Source of the DNA: Polyangia bacterium
Lineage (GTDB): Bacteria; Myxococcota_A; Polyangia; Polyangiales; Polyangiaceae
DNA: 36,502 bases
Reading direction: 5' to 3'
Assembly (NCBI GenBank): GCA_030426145.1
Contig: JAUHZF010000046.1
Span: 1 to 36,502 of the forward strand
Both the position numbers and the translations under genes were made by a program. Below, in pieces: positions 17,151 to 26,078 of the stretch. A model generated the notes under the pieces. It ran no database searches. It was given only the letters and a program-made list of their open reading frames with translations, and was not told the DNA's origin. How positions within the stretch are numbered: position 1 is the stretch's first letter; each line of letters opens with the position of its first letter.

Positions 17151-18130
17151 CAGTCCTTCCGGATCCGGGGGTCGAGGGCGTCGCGCAAGCCGTCGCCGAG
17201 GAAGTTGAAACAGAAGAGCGTGAGCGCGAGCATCACCGCGGGGAAGACCAGCATCCACGGGTAGAGCTCCATCACTTCGGCGCCCTTCGACGCGAGCAGG
17301 CCCCAGCTCGACAAGGGCTCCTGTGTGCCCATGCCGAGGAAGCTGAGGAAGGCTTCGGTGAGCATGATCTGAGGGATCGTGAGCGTCGTGTAGACGATGA
17401 TGGGCCCGAGCGCGTTGGGCAGGAGGTGGCGAAAGATGATGGCCGTGTGCCCCACCCCGATGCTGCGCGCCGCCTCGACGAAGGGCTGCTCGCGCAGGGC
17501 GATGACCTGCCCGCGCACGATGCGCGCCATCGTCAGCCAGCTGATCCCCCCGAGGGCCGCGAAGACGAAATTGATCTGGAAGACCGGAAACCACGAGGGG
17601 TCGGTCGCGTCGGTCACGAAGGGGCCGATCGCCTTCTGGAACAGGTGATGAAAGGCACCGTCCTTGTTGGCGAAGAAGACCTGCAACAGGATGACGAGGA
17701 TGAGGAACGGGAAGGTGTAGAGCACGTCGACGGCGCGCATCATGACGCTGTCGACGCGGCCCCCGAAGTAGCCCGCCACCCCGCCCCAGGTGACCCCGAT
17801 CGCGAAGCTCACGAGGGTCGCGATGATGCCGACCGCAAAGGACACGCGCCCCCCGAGGAAGACCCGGGCCATGATGTCGCGCCCGAGCGGATCCGTCCCC
17901 ATCCAGTGCGCGCCCGAAGGCGCCGTGGCTCCGAGCGCGAGGTCCTGCGTCGCGTAATCGTGGCTGCCGAAGACGGGCACGAAGATGCAGCCGAGGATCA
18001 TCACCGCGAGGATGACGGCCGACACCACGGCCGCGCGGTTCTTCTTGAGCCTGCGCCAGGCATCGCGCCAGAGGCTGGATCCCGCCTCGGCCTCGGGGGC
18101 GGTCACATGGTCGACGGTGGCTTCGCTCAC
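17150..18130 (-). CDS. oppC: Oligopeptide/dipeptide ABC transporter permease, OppC-like
   Basis: Inner-membrane permease of 326 residues from GTG 18130, which overlaps the oppB stop (GTGA). It has the OppC N-terminal cytoplasmic tail and first helix (AAVVSAVILAVMILGCIF), HWMGTDPLGRDIMARV, and the EAA loop EAARSIGVGHTAIIFRHLLPN that contacts the ATPases. Five to six membrane helices are visible. A longer than usual periplasmic loop (KDGAFHHLFQKAIGPFVTD, then DATDPSWFPVFQ) lies between the third and fourth helices. Confidence 0.95.
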   Translation of the reverse strand: MSEATVDHVTAPEAEAGSSLWRDAWRRLKKNRAAVVSAVILAVMILGCIFVPVFGSHDYATQDLALGATAPSGAHWMGTDPLGRDIMARVFLGGRVSFAVGIIATLVSFAIGVTWGGVAGYFGGRVDSVMMRAVDVLYTFPFLILVILLQVFFANKDGAFHHLFQKAIGPFVTDATDPSWFPVFQINFVFAALGGISWLTMARIVRGQVIALREQPFVEAARSIGVGHTAIIFRHLLPNALGPIIVYTTLTIPQIMLTEAFLSFLGMGTQEPLSSWGLLASKGAEVMELYPWMLVFPAVMLALTLFCFNFLGDGLRDALDPRIRKD

Positions 18131-19044
18131 GACAGCTTCACCCTCGGGTCGAGCCACGCGTAGGCCATGTCGACCGCGGCATTGAGCACCATGAGCAGGG
18201 TCCCGTAGACCAGGGTCATCCCCATCACGAGCGTGTAGTCGCGGTTCTGGGCCGCCTCGACGAAGTAGCGCCCCATGCCGGGGATGCTGAAGATCTGCTC
18301 GATGACGAGCGAGCCCACGAGCAGGCCAGAGAAGCCGGGGCCGAGAAAGCTCACCACCGGCAAGAGCCCCCCGCGCAGGGCGTGGCGAAGCACCACCTGC
18401 CGCTCGGTGAGGCCTTTGGCCCGCGCGGTGCGGATGTAGTCGGCCCGAATGACCTCGAGCATGCCGCCCCGCGTGAGGCGCGCGACGTAGGCCATGGTCG
18501 GGAGCGCGGCGCAAATGACGGGCAGGACCATGTGCCGCCAGGTCTCCCAGCGCGCCACCGGGAAGAGGTAGAGCCCCAGCGAGAGCCACAAGACCAACAG
18601 TGGCGCGAGCACGAAGCGTGGGATGCTGATCCCCACCATGGCCACGGCCATGGCGGCGGTGTCCTTCCAGGTGTTCTGCCGAATGGCGCCGATCATCCCG
18701 AGCGGGATGCCGAAGCTGAGCGCGACGATCATGGCCCAGAACCCGAGGGTCATGCTGACCGGTAGGCTCATGCCGATGATCTCGTTCACCGTGCGGCCCG
18801 GGTACTTGAAGCTGTAGCCGAGGTCGCCCTTCAAGAGGTCGCCGAGAAAGCTGAGGTACTGCTCACCCAGCGGCGCATCGAGGTTGTATTTGGCCTCGAG
18901 GGCCGCGATGACCTCCGGGGGCGCCGCGCGTTCGGCGTCGAAGGGACCTCCGGGCGCGAGCCGCACGAGGAAGAAGACGAGCGTCACCACCAAGAGCAAG
19001 GTGGGGATGAGCCCGAGCAGCCGTTTGACCGCGTAGCTACCCAC
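18127..19044 (-). CDS. oppB: Oligopeptide/dipeptide ABC transporter permease, OppB-like
   Basis: Inner-membrane permease of 305 residues from GTG 19044, six bases after the oppA stop. N-terminal helix RLLGLIPTLLLVVTLVFFL, the conserved APGGPF segment, and the EAA loop DYIRTARAKGLTERQVVLRHAL are typical. It partners OppC in the transmembrane channel. Confidence 0.95.
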   Translation of the reverse strand: MGSYAVKRLLGLIPTLLLVVTLVFFLVRLAPGGPFDAERAAPPEVIAALEAKYNLDAPLGEQYLSFLGDLLKGDLGYSFKYPGRTVNEIIGMSLPVSMTLGFWAMIVALSFGIPLGMIGAIRQNTWKDTAAMAVAMVGISIPRFVLAPLLVLWLSLGLYLFPVARWETWRHMVLPVICAALPTMAYVARLTRGGMLEVIRADYIRTARAKGLTERQVVLRHALRGGLLPVVSFLGPGFSGLLVGSLVIEQIFSIPGMGRYFVEAAQNRDYTLVMGMTLVYGTLLMVLNAAVDMAYAWLDPRVKLS

Positions 19045-19050
19045 GGCGCC

Positions 19051-21249
19051 TCACATGCTCCCCGGCGGCGGAAAGGTCCCCGGATCCATGGCCGGTCGGT
19101 TCTCGACCGGGCCGCGCGCGGGATCGAACGCGGGGTCGATCCACATCCAGCAGATGTTGTGACGGTTGGCCGCGTTCGGGTAGTAGCCACGCACGTAGGG
19201 CTTGATGAGGGTGGACTTCGTGTAGAAGTAGATCGGCATCCTCGGCATGGCCTCCACCGCCCGCGCCTCCGCATCGCGGTAGCGCGACATGCTCACATCG
19301 GGATCTTTGGTCGCCGCGGCTTCGGCCAGCATTTGGTCGAACTTCGGGTCCTTCCAGTGGGTCCAGTTATTGCCGCTGTAGCCCGCGAAGGTCTCGAGCC
19401 ACGAGTGCGGGTGGTTGTAGTCGCCAACCCAGCCGAAGCGCGCGATCTGGAACCGGCCGTCACGCAGGTTCTTGATCATCACCTTCCACTCCTCGTTGCG
19501 GAGGGTGACCGAGACGCCCAGGTGCTGCTTCCACATGCCCTGGATGGCCACCGCGATGGCGCGGTGGCCTTCGCTGGTGTTGTAGAGGATCTCGAGGTCG
19601 GGGAACCCCTTGGCGCGCCAGCCGTCGCCGTCCTTCACCACCTCGTAGCCGGCCTCCTTCAGGAGCGCGCGCCCCCGGGCCGGATCGAAGTCGTGCCCAG
19701 GTCCGTCGAATCGGCCCTTGCCCGCGGCGCGCTCGGCCTTCGACTGCTCGGCGTAGCCCCCGCCCACGAAGTCGGGGACGAAATGCGTGGCCGGGACCTG
19801 CCCTCCTTTGGCGACGCGCTCGACGATCGCCTTCTTGTCGACGGCCAGATCGAGCGCGTGGCGAACGCGCACGTCGTCGACCGGCTTCTGGTCGACGTTG
19901 AACTCGTACCAGTAGGTCGAGTTGTACATCGCCTGATCGAAGTCTTCGAAGCCTCCCAGTCGAGGGAGGAACTCGGGCGGCAGCGAGAGGTTCTGGCCGA
20001 TGTAGTCGACCTCACCCGTCTTGTAGAGGTTCATCGTCGCGAGGTAGCTCTCGACTTCCATCACCACGATGCGGTCGATCTTCATCTCGGCCACGCGGTG
20101 GTGGTGGGGGTTCTTCTCGAGCGTCATCTCGTAGCGGAACTTGTGCTCGGCGAGGGTGTAGGGGCCGTTGGACACGATGTTCTCGGGCCGGGTCCACTCG
20201 TCGGGTCGGCCCTCGGCGGCGAAGCGCTCGACGACGTCCTTTCGAACGGGAAAGAAGGTCGTGTAGGCGAGCAGCTCGAGGAAGAAGGGGGTGGGCTTGT
20301 CGAGCTCGACCTCGAGCGTGTGGTCGTCGGTGGCGCGCACCCCCACCAGCGATAGGTCGGACTTCAGCTTCGCCGACGACACGAAACCGCGCCGCATCGG
20401 ACCTCCGAGCGCCTTGGACGCCTCGCTCGAGAAGGTGGGGCGGTCGTCGAAACGCTCGACCACCGCCACCGTGGGCTTGGGGTCGCTCTGCAGGGCGCAT
20501 CCGGGGAGGAAGCCCGCCTTGCCGTCGACCTTCACCGCAAACCAGCGGTCGTCGGCGCCGTTGCATTTACCCTCGGGACCGATGCCGGTCACCTCGACCA
20601 CGACCGGCTCCCCACCTCGAGAGGTCATGTCCGAGGCCCCAACGCTCTCGATCGCGGCTTCGAGGGGCAGGCTGGTCGTCTTGGCCGGGAGCTGCAAGAG
20701 GACGCGCACCGCCTGCCCCGCAGGCAAGCTCTCGCCTCCCACGAGGTCGGGCTTGGGACTCAACGCCACGGTCTCGGACAAGGCCTTCAGCTTGCCTTGG
20801 TGAAAGCCGCGTCCGTTCTTGAAGTTGTAGAGCAGCTCGGCCATGCGTGCGCCGGTGGCCGGCGTCAGAGCCCGGTGCCACGCGTAGAGAAAGTCGCCTG
20901 CCACCACCGGCTTGCCGTCGGACCACTTGGCGTCGTGCCGCAGGTGGAACCGGAAGATGCGGTTGTCTTCGCTCTGATCGTAGCGCTCGGCCACACCCGG
21001 GACGGGCGCGAGCGTATCGGGGTGTTGCTGGACGAGGCCCTCGAAGATCTGGGCCACGATGAAGGCGCCACCGCTCTCCGACGTGAGCGTCGGATCGATG
21101 TACTCGGGCTCCTGACCGTTGTTCAGGTAGATGGTCGTCGGCGCACGCCCGTGGCGGCTCGTGGTCCCGTAGTACCGTTCGTTCTTCTCGCCGCAGCCCA
21201 TCATGAGGGCGGCAGCAGCGAGCCATGGGACTGCCCACCGGCCGGTCAT
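19051..21249 (-). CDS. oppA: Peptide-binding lipoprotein OppA-like with an inserted SH3-like segment
   Basis: Extracytoplasmic solute-binding protein (SBP_bac_5 type) that delivers peptides to OppBC. It has 732 residues, clearly longer than the usual 530-560. The signal peptide ends at Cys19 (ALMMGC), marking a lipoprotein. The family core is plain: EYIDPTLTSESGGAFIVAQ, YAWHRALTP, then VRATDDHTLEVELDKPTPFF and SNGPYTLAEHKF. Between YNFKNGRGFHQGKLKAL (about 140-157) and VRATDDHTLEVEL (about 304) about 130-140 residues are inserted where normal OppA has almost none. The insert contains DRWFAVKVDGKAGFLPGCAL, an SH3b-like motif. It is the first gene of the opp operon; the reading frame continues far upstream but that part is antisense to the divergent lipoprotein gene. 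Confidence 0.93.
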   Translation of the reverse strand: MTGRWAVPWLAAAALMMGCGEKNERYYGTTSRHGRAPTTIYLNNGQEPEYIDPTLTSESGGAFIVAQIFEGLVQQHPDTLAPVPGVAERYDQSEDNRIFRFHLRHDAKWSDGKPVVAGDFLYAWHRALTPATGARMAELLYNFKNGRGFHQGKLKALSETVALSPKPDLVGGESLPAGQAVRVLLQLPAKTTSLPLEAAIESVGASDMTSRGGEPVVVEVTGIGPEGKCNGADDRWFAVKVDGKAGFLPGCALQSDPKPTVAVVERFDDRPTFSSEASKALGGPMRRGFVSSAKLKSDLSLVGVRATDDHTLEVELDKPTPFFLELLAYTTFFPVRKDVVERFAAEGRPDEWTRPENIVSNGPYTLAEHKFRYEMTLEKNPHHHRVAEMKIDRIVVMEVESYLATMNLYKTGEVDYIGQNLSLPPEFLPRLGGFEDFDQAMYNSTYWYEFNVDQKPVDDVRVRHALDLAVDKKAIVERVAKGGQVPATHFVPDFVGGGYAEQSKAERAAGKGRFDGPGHDFDPARGRALLKEAGYEVVKDGDGWRAKGFPDLEILYNTSEGHRAIAVAIQGMWKQHLGVSVTLRNEEWKVMIKNLRDGRFQIARFGWVGDYNHPHSWLETFAGYSGNNWTHWKDPKFDQMLAEAAATKDPDVSMSRYRDAEARAVEAMPRMPIYFYTKSTLIKPYVRGYYPNAANRHNICWMWIDPAFDPARGPVENRPAMDPGTFPPPGSM

Positions 21250-21287
21250 CGGGTTCGGGGTGTAGCACGGCCCGGCCAACGAGCGGC

Positions 21288-21293
21288 TATAAC
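21288..21293 (+). promoter_or_regulatory. Candidate -10 element for the giant lipoprotein gene
   Basis: TATAAC lies 7 bases before ATG 21301, in the 51-bp space between the divergent oppA and lipoprotein starts. With normal spacing the transcript would begin at or next to the ATG, giving a leaderless mRNA, which would explain the absent ribosome binding site. No good -35 is visible. Confidence 0.4.
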
Positions 21294-21300
21294 CCAGCCC

Positions 21301-24300
21301 ATGATGAAGCACGCGCGCTGGGTCGTCGTCGGCTGGGCCCTGGGGCTCGCCCCCGCCTGTGGGCCGCAGACGCCAACCGCTCCGACCCCCTCCGGCGACG
21401 TCTGCGCGACGTCGGACGGGTGTGCCGCGGCCATCGTGCAAGCCAAGCCGGCCGAGGTCGCCGCCCTCGTGAAGACCTACGCCGAGCGGCACGCTCCGGG
21501 CTGGGACCGCGTGTTCGCGGCGATGGACGACGACGCCGCCGTCATCGGGGAGTCGGTCCCCTGGCCCGGCGATCCTCGAGGCGCGAGCGCCGACGCCCTG
21601 CTCCTCGCCCTCGGCCGGGCCAAGGGCCGTGCCCATCTGGTGGTGGCCAGCGGTGTCCCCCGGATCCTCTTCCCTCGGGATACGCTGGCCTCCGCGATCC
21701 CCTTCGCCGACGCCGTTCTCGCGGCGGACCCGGCACAGCGCAGCGCCGACCTCGGGCTCGTCACGGGCGTCGAAAAGGCCTACGCCGCCGCCGATGCCTT
21801 CGACTACGTGAGCGCGGCCCAGGCGGCCGACCGCCTGCACGACCAGCTCCTGGCGCAGGGCGGTAGCCGCGAGATTCGATGGCGCGCACGGCTCGCCCTC
21901 GACGTGCTGCAAAAGACGGGCATCGCGCTCGAGGAGCCCGAAGGCCGCGAGCTGCCGGACCTCGCGCCCGTGGTCCCCGGAAGTACCCCCTACGCCGATC
22001 TGCTCGCCTTTCGCCTCTACAAGCGCGAACAAGCCCACTGGGACGCGCGCCAGAAGGCCATCCTCGCCGGGATCCCAGAGGACCGCCGCGGCGCGGTGCG
22101 GCAGTACTTCGCACCCGTTGCCTGCCCGGACCCTTTCGTGCCTCCCATGGAACGCCTCGGCGATCTCGTCTTCTCGAGCCGCTACGCCAGTGCCCTCGAT
22201 CGCGAGGCCGCGGCCGGCGCCGAGCCCGCGACGGGCAAGCTCGCCCTCCCCGCGTGGCGCACCGGCTACGAGCGCATGGTCGAGCTCGTGGAGAGCAGCC
22301 ACCCCTGGATGCACGTGAGCTTCCTCCTCACGCAGCGCGGCGAGCTCGACGGCATGAGCGCAGCCTCTGGCGCCACCTACAAGCGCGTCACGGCGCTCGC
22401 CAACAAGCACATCGAGGCGCTTCGCAAGCTCGTGGCCGCCAAGCCGGCTCGCTTCGACGTGCTGGGGCTGATGCCGCTCTACTACCAGCCGGGCACCCTG
22501 TCCGACCCGGCCCTGCGCCAGGCCCTCGCGTCGCTCGTGCGCGACGTGGTGAAGCAGAAGCTCGCCGCCGCCGACGACCCGATGGTCTTCTTCAAAGATG
22601 CAGGGGTGGCCTTCATGACGGCCACCTCGCTCCCGGGCCCCATCCAGGCGGCCCAACTCGCGGCGCTCAGAGAGGCGCTCGACCAGAAGCTGGGTGGCGC
22701 TTTCGGGCAACGCGCGGGCTGGCCGGTCGCGGCCCTGCACGCGGGCCACGCCGTCACCGGTCTTCTGTTCGGCGACCCCTCCTGGCTGCAGCGAGCGTCG
22801 GGCCGGATCGATAGGTCGCTCGTGGGCGAGCTCCCCTACCCGCAGCTCGCGGCGTTGGTACGGGCGGGCACGAGCTACGCCGAGCTCTCGGCCTCCGGGA
22901 CCCTCGACGCCGACGTGCTCAACCCGGTGCAGTTTCCGCTGGTACGCACCGAGGCCCGCCGCAAGCTGCAGGGAGCCATCGAGGGGCTCGCGGACACCGG
23001 TCCGCAAGGCGGCAACGAGCAAGCCCTGGCGCGACTCGTGGCGGACATGACGGATGGGCTCATCGCACTCGCAGCCGCCAAGCTCACTCGGACCGACGAC
23101 GGGCCCACGTGCGAAGACGCCAAGTCGGTGCCGCACCAGGCTTCGTGGCAACGCATGCGGCAGCGGCAGAAGCGCCTCCTTCGCGACCCGGTCTTCGCCG
23201 GAAAGGGCGATGGGCCCTGGGCGCGTCGGGCACGTTTGCTCGCGTTGATCGTGAGCGACCTCACCGATCTGATGGCCCCCGATGGCAAGGGCGCCACCGT
23301 GCCCGGCGGACGGGCCGAAGTCATCGCCAACGGGGGGCTGAAGGGCTGGATCGAAGGGCCGGTCGCCGAGACCGGCACCGCGGGTTACCTGTTGGTGCGC
23401 CGCCTTGCGGGCGGGGAGCTCGACAGCGAGCGCTTGCTGCAACAGTCGGTCACGGTGCTCAGCGGCCTCAGCCAGCTGTTCGAGAACGACGGCCAGGGCC
23501 TCTTCGGAACCCTCGCCGGCATCGGCAAGGACGTCGAAACCAGCGCGGCCCAGGGCGACCTCGCCGCCCTTTTCGCGGCCTATGCCGACCGGGCCTACGA
23601 GGCCGACGCAGACTCGCAGGGCGACCTCCTGCTTCTCCTCGCGTTGAGCGTGAGCCTGTCGCGCGAGAGCCCCATGGCCCCCCTCGCGGTGGAGACCGCC
23701 CGTAGCCACGACCGGCCCGTGCTGCTCCCGCTGCTGATGTACGACCGCAAGACTGGGGGGGCGACCGTCGACCCGGCACCGCTCCTCGCCGCCATGAAGA
23801 GCGCGGGCAAGACAGGGTGCGCCCCGCCCGATCCCGCCATGGTGATCGCCGTACGCCGCGCCATCTACGATTTCGGTCACGGCGAGCGGGAGAACGCGCT
23901 GCGCCGTCTCGACCGCGTCGTCGCCGACGCGACCCGCAAGGGCCTCGTGGTGCCACGGCAGACCTACTCCTATCTCCAGCAGGCCGGCACCCGCTACCTC
24001 AAAGCGGTGCAGAGCGTCTCGCTCGGCGAGCACCTGTTGGAAGAGTCGGGCACCTTCAACGTCGGCCTCGGCTACGCGAGCCGCGGTCCCGAGGGGGGCA
24101 AGCTCGAGGTCGAGCTCGCCGGCGCCTCGACGCCGGAGGCGCTGAAAGAGGCAGCGCGGTACTACGCCCACACGGCCGCCATCTCCGCGGCCTACCACTT
24201 CGCGCTCGACGAGGACGCTCGAGCCATCGCCTCCGCGCGCGTCGCGGTCGGTGCTTGGGCCAACGGCGTCAAGCTCGGCGACGTCCGGGTGCCCGTCGGT

Positions 24301-25395
24301 CCCGAGACGGCCCGCTGGGCCAAGGACGCGACCGGGACCATCGCGGTCATCGCCCAACGTGCGGCGGAGCGGGGTCATGCGCTCTTGGCCGGCGACCTGT
24401 GGACCCTCGCCCGCGCCTCGATCGCGCCCGATGCAAGCGACGAGGACATCGCGGCCATCCTCGACCCTCCGCCGGGGCCGCTGCGCGACGTGCCGGAGCT
24501 CGCCCCCATCATCGCGCGGGCCCGCGAGAACCTGAAGCTCGTCGCGGCGCCCCTCGCGTGTACGAGGGCGGAGGTCGACGTGACCCCGTTTGCCAGCGTT
24601 GGCTGCGACGAGTACGCGGGCGCGCTCGCGCTGCGCGTGGCGGATGCCCTGCCGAAGCTGCCGCGCCTGAAGAAGAACGCCGAGATCGGCCACCCCCGCT
24701 GCATTGCCTGGCGCAAGCTCGACCTCTTCCTCGAGGCCGTCGACGCAGGGCGGTACGAGCCGGTGGCCTTCGAGGCCGCGGTCGCATCGCTACGCCAGAC
24801 GGATCGTCAGCAAGACGCGGCGACCCTCATGGCACGCCAGCGACACCCGAAGCACTGCACCCCGAGCATCGTCGACCAGGCCCGTGAGCTCGCCAAGAAA
24901 GAGAGCCTCGGACTGCACCTTCGAGCCGACGTGCTGAGCGTGGCGGCCAACTGTGCCCTCGCGACCCCAGCCGTCGACAAGGACCTGCTTGCCCTCGATG
25001 AGCTGACGCAACAGCACGCCAACCCGACCCGAAACTTCGAGCTGATGATCTTCGCGGCGAGGATCGCGCTCGCCGGCGGTCGCTACGAGCCATTGTATCT
25101 GCTCACCCATCAACCGGGCTTCATCCAGCGCTATCAGCGCCTGGGCCCCGATCTCACCGCGGCGGCGCTTCTCCTCTTTCACGCCTCCGCCGCCGGTGCG
25201 GGCAAGCCGCTGAAGGCCGATGACACCGCGGCCGCCCGCCGACTGGTGTGCGCCACCTTCGCGGAGCCACGGCGCGCAACCATGTGCAACGTCATCACTC
25301 AGCTCACCGACGAGAAGACGGCCAATCCCCAGGCGGTGGCCAAGGACGCCCTTCAGCGCTTCGTCGAGGAGGCGCTCCGCCAAGGGGGAGGCTGA
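21301..25395 (+). CDS. Very large orphan lipoprotein, unknown function
   Basis: 1364 residues from ATG 21301 (a second ATG follows directly). The signal sequence VVVGWALGLAPAC ends in a lipobox-like APAC at Cys20. The rest is Ala/Leu/Arg-rich and looks almost wholly alpha-helical, as in helical-repeat (TPR-like) scaffolds, but I cannot define a repeat unit or a known domain by eye. Scattered cysteines (for example CATSDGC near the N-terminus and several between residues 1080 and 1330) may form disulphides. It is divergent from oppA and heads a plus-strand run with a small lipoprotein, a pseudokinase fusion and an ABC ATPase. Codon usage matches its neighbours. Confidence 0.85.
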   Translation: MMKHARWVVVGWALGLAPACGPQTPTAPTPSGDVCATSDGCAAAIVQAKPAEVAALVKTYAERHAPGWDRVFAAMDDDAAVIGESVPWPGDPRGASADALLLALGRAKGRAHLVVASGVPRILFPRDTLASAIPFADAVLAADPAQRSADLGLVTGVEKAYAAADAFDYVSAAQAADRLHDQLLAQGGSREIRWRARLALDVLQKTGIALEEPEGRELPDLAPVVPGSTPYADLLAFRLYKREQAHWDARQKAILAGIPEDRRGAVRQYFAPVACPDPFVPPMERLGDLVFSSRYASALDREAAAGAEPATGKLALPAWRTGYERMVELVESSHPWMHVSFLLTQRGELDGMSAASGATYKRVTALANKHIEALRKLVAAKPARFDVLGLMPLYYQPGTLSDPALRQALASLVRDVVKQKLAAADDPMVFFKDAGVAFMTATSLPGPIQAAQLAALREALDQKLGGAFGQRAGWPVAALHAGHAVTGLLFGDPSWLQRASGRIDRSLVGELPYPQLAALVRAGTSYAELSASGTLDADVLNPVQFPLVRTEARRKLQGAIEGLADTGPQGGNEQALARLVADMTDGLIALAAAKLTRTDDGPTCEDAKSVPHQASWQRMRQRQKRLLRDPVFAGKGDGPWARRARLLALIVSDLTDLMAPDGKGATVPGGRAEVIANGGLKGWIEGPVAETGTAGYLLVRRLAGGELDSERLLQQSVTVLSGLSQLFENDGQGLFGTLAGIGKDVETSAAQGDLAALFAAYADRAYEADADSQGDLLLLLALSVSLSRESPMAPLAVETARSHDRPVLLPLLMYDRKTGGATVDPAPLLAAMKSAGKTGCAPPDPAMVIAVRRAIYDFGHGERENALRRLDRVVADATRKGLVVPRQTYSYLQQAGTRYLKAVQSVSLGEHLLEESGTFNVGLGYASRGPEGGKLEVELAGASTPEALKEAARYYAHTAAISAAYHFALDEDARAIASARVAVGAWANGVKLGDVRVPVGPETARWAKDATGTIAVIAQRAAERGHALLAGDLWTLARASIAPDASDEDIAAILDPPPGPLRDVPELAPIIARARENLKLVAAPLACTRAEVDVTPFASVGCDEYAGALALRVADALPKLPRLKKNAEIGHPRCIAWRKLDLFLEAVDAGRYEPVAFEAAVASLRQTDRQQDAATLMARQRHPKHCTPSIVDQARELAKKESLGLHLRADVLSVAANCALATPAVDKDLLALDELTQQHANPTRNFELMIFAARIALAGGRYEPLYLLTHQPGFIQRYQRLGPDLTAAALLLFHASAAGAGKPLKADDTAAARRLVCATFAEPRRATMCNVITQLTDEKTANPQAVAKDALQRFVEEALRQGGG

Positions 25396-25448
25396 GGGGT
25401 CGGGGTGAGCGACTTGACGAAGCGTGCCCCTCAAGCCAGGGTCCGCCC

Positions 25449-25937
25449 GTGCGACTGCTCCTGCTCTGCGCCCTGGCGGCGTGCTCCTTCGGGTGCACAG
25501 CCCAATCGGTGACCGGTGAGATCAATGGTGAGCCCGTTTGTGTCGACTTCGTGGTCGGCAAGGGCGGAGCCAGGATGAAGGGCAGCCTCAAGTACCCGGT
25601 TCAGGTCGGCATCATCGAAGACGACGAGCCTCGCTGGGAGCGCGTTCTCCTCGGAAGACGCACCGCGAACGACGACAAGTCCAAGTTCGTCATCCCGGAC
25701 ACCGACGAGACCTACACGGTGCGGTTCGCCCAGTGCAGCAACGCTTTTGCGCCGCGGCCGGTCGACGACACCACCCGCTCCACCGACGTGCGTGGCACCT
25801 ACCGCTGCGGTGAGGCGAAGGTCTACAAGGAAGTGCCCCTCGAGATCCGCGAAGAGGATCCGTCCTCTCGGGTCATCCAGTGGGAGGCGCCCCCCGAGCC
25901 CGCCTGCTGGACCAATGCCCAACCGGGCACCAAGTAG
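25449..25937 (+). CDS. Small lipoprotein, unknown function
   Basis: 162 residues from GTG 25449, with AGGG about 8 bases upstream. The signal peptide MRLLLLCALAAC offers two possible lipobox cysteines (LAAC or SFGC). The mature part has four further cysteines (EPVCVDF, RFAQCSN, YRCGEA, PACW), consistent with two disulphides, and a beta-rich look. No family is recognised. It follows the giant lipoprotein by 53 bp and is probably co-transcribed. Confidence 0.75.
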   Translation: MRLLLLCALAACSFGCTAQSVTGEINGEPVCVDFVVGKGGARMKGSLKYPVQVGIIEDDEPRWERVLLGRRTANDDKSKFVIPDTDETYTVRFAQCSNAFAPRPVDDTTRSTDVRGTYRCGEAKVYKEVPLEIREEDPSSRVIQWEAPPEPACWTNAQPGTK

Positions 25938-26009
25938 ACGTTCGGCCGCCTCCAGACGGGAAAAATCCAGCTTCGCTCAACGCGAATGGGGCCTTGCGTT
26001 TCAGGAACT

Positions 26010-26059
26010 TGGCACGGATGTTACGCGCTCTTGAGTGACGCCTTGGTTCTCGATAAGAG
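26010..26059 (+). promoter_or_regulatory. Candidate promoter region for the pseudokinase gene
   Basis: The 141-bp gap before 26079 holds two alternatives. TGGCAC-N5-TTAC at 26010-26024 resembles a sigma54 -24/-12 site but lacks the invariant GC of the -12 element. TTGAGT (26031-26036), 17 bases, TAAGAG (26054-26059) resembles a weak sigma70 site. The gene itself has a good ribosome binding site (GGGAG, 26070-26074). Confidence 0.3.
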
Positions 26060-26078
26060 TTAGTCATACGGGAGTGCA

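Noticed and set aside
21250..24693. Very long minus-strand frame continuing upstream of oppA for more than 1100 codons
   Set aside because: It is antisense to the 1364-residue lipoprotein gene. High GC keeps the frame open; the real oppA starts at 21249 with a lipoprotein signal peptide.
26010..26024. Sigma54-type promoter (TGGCAC-N5-TTAC)
   Set aside because: The conserved GC of the -12 element is missing, so it is kept only as one alternative in a low-confidence promoter region.
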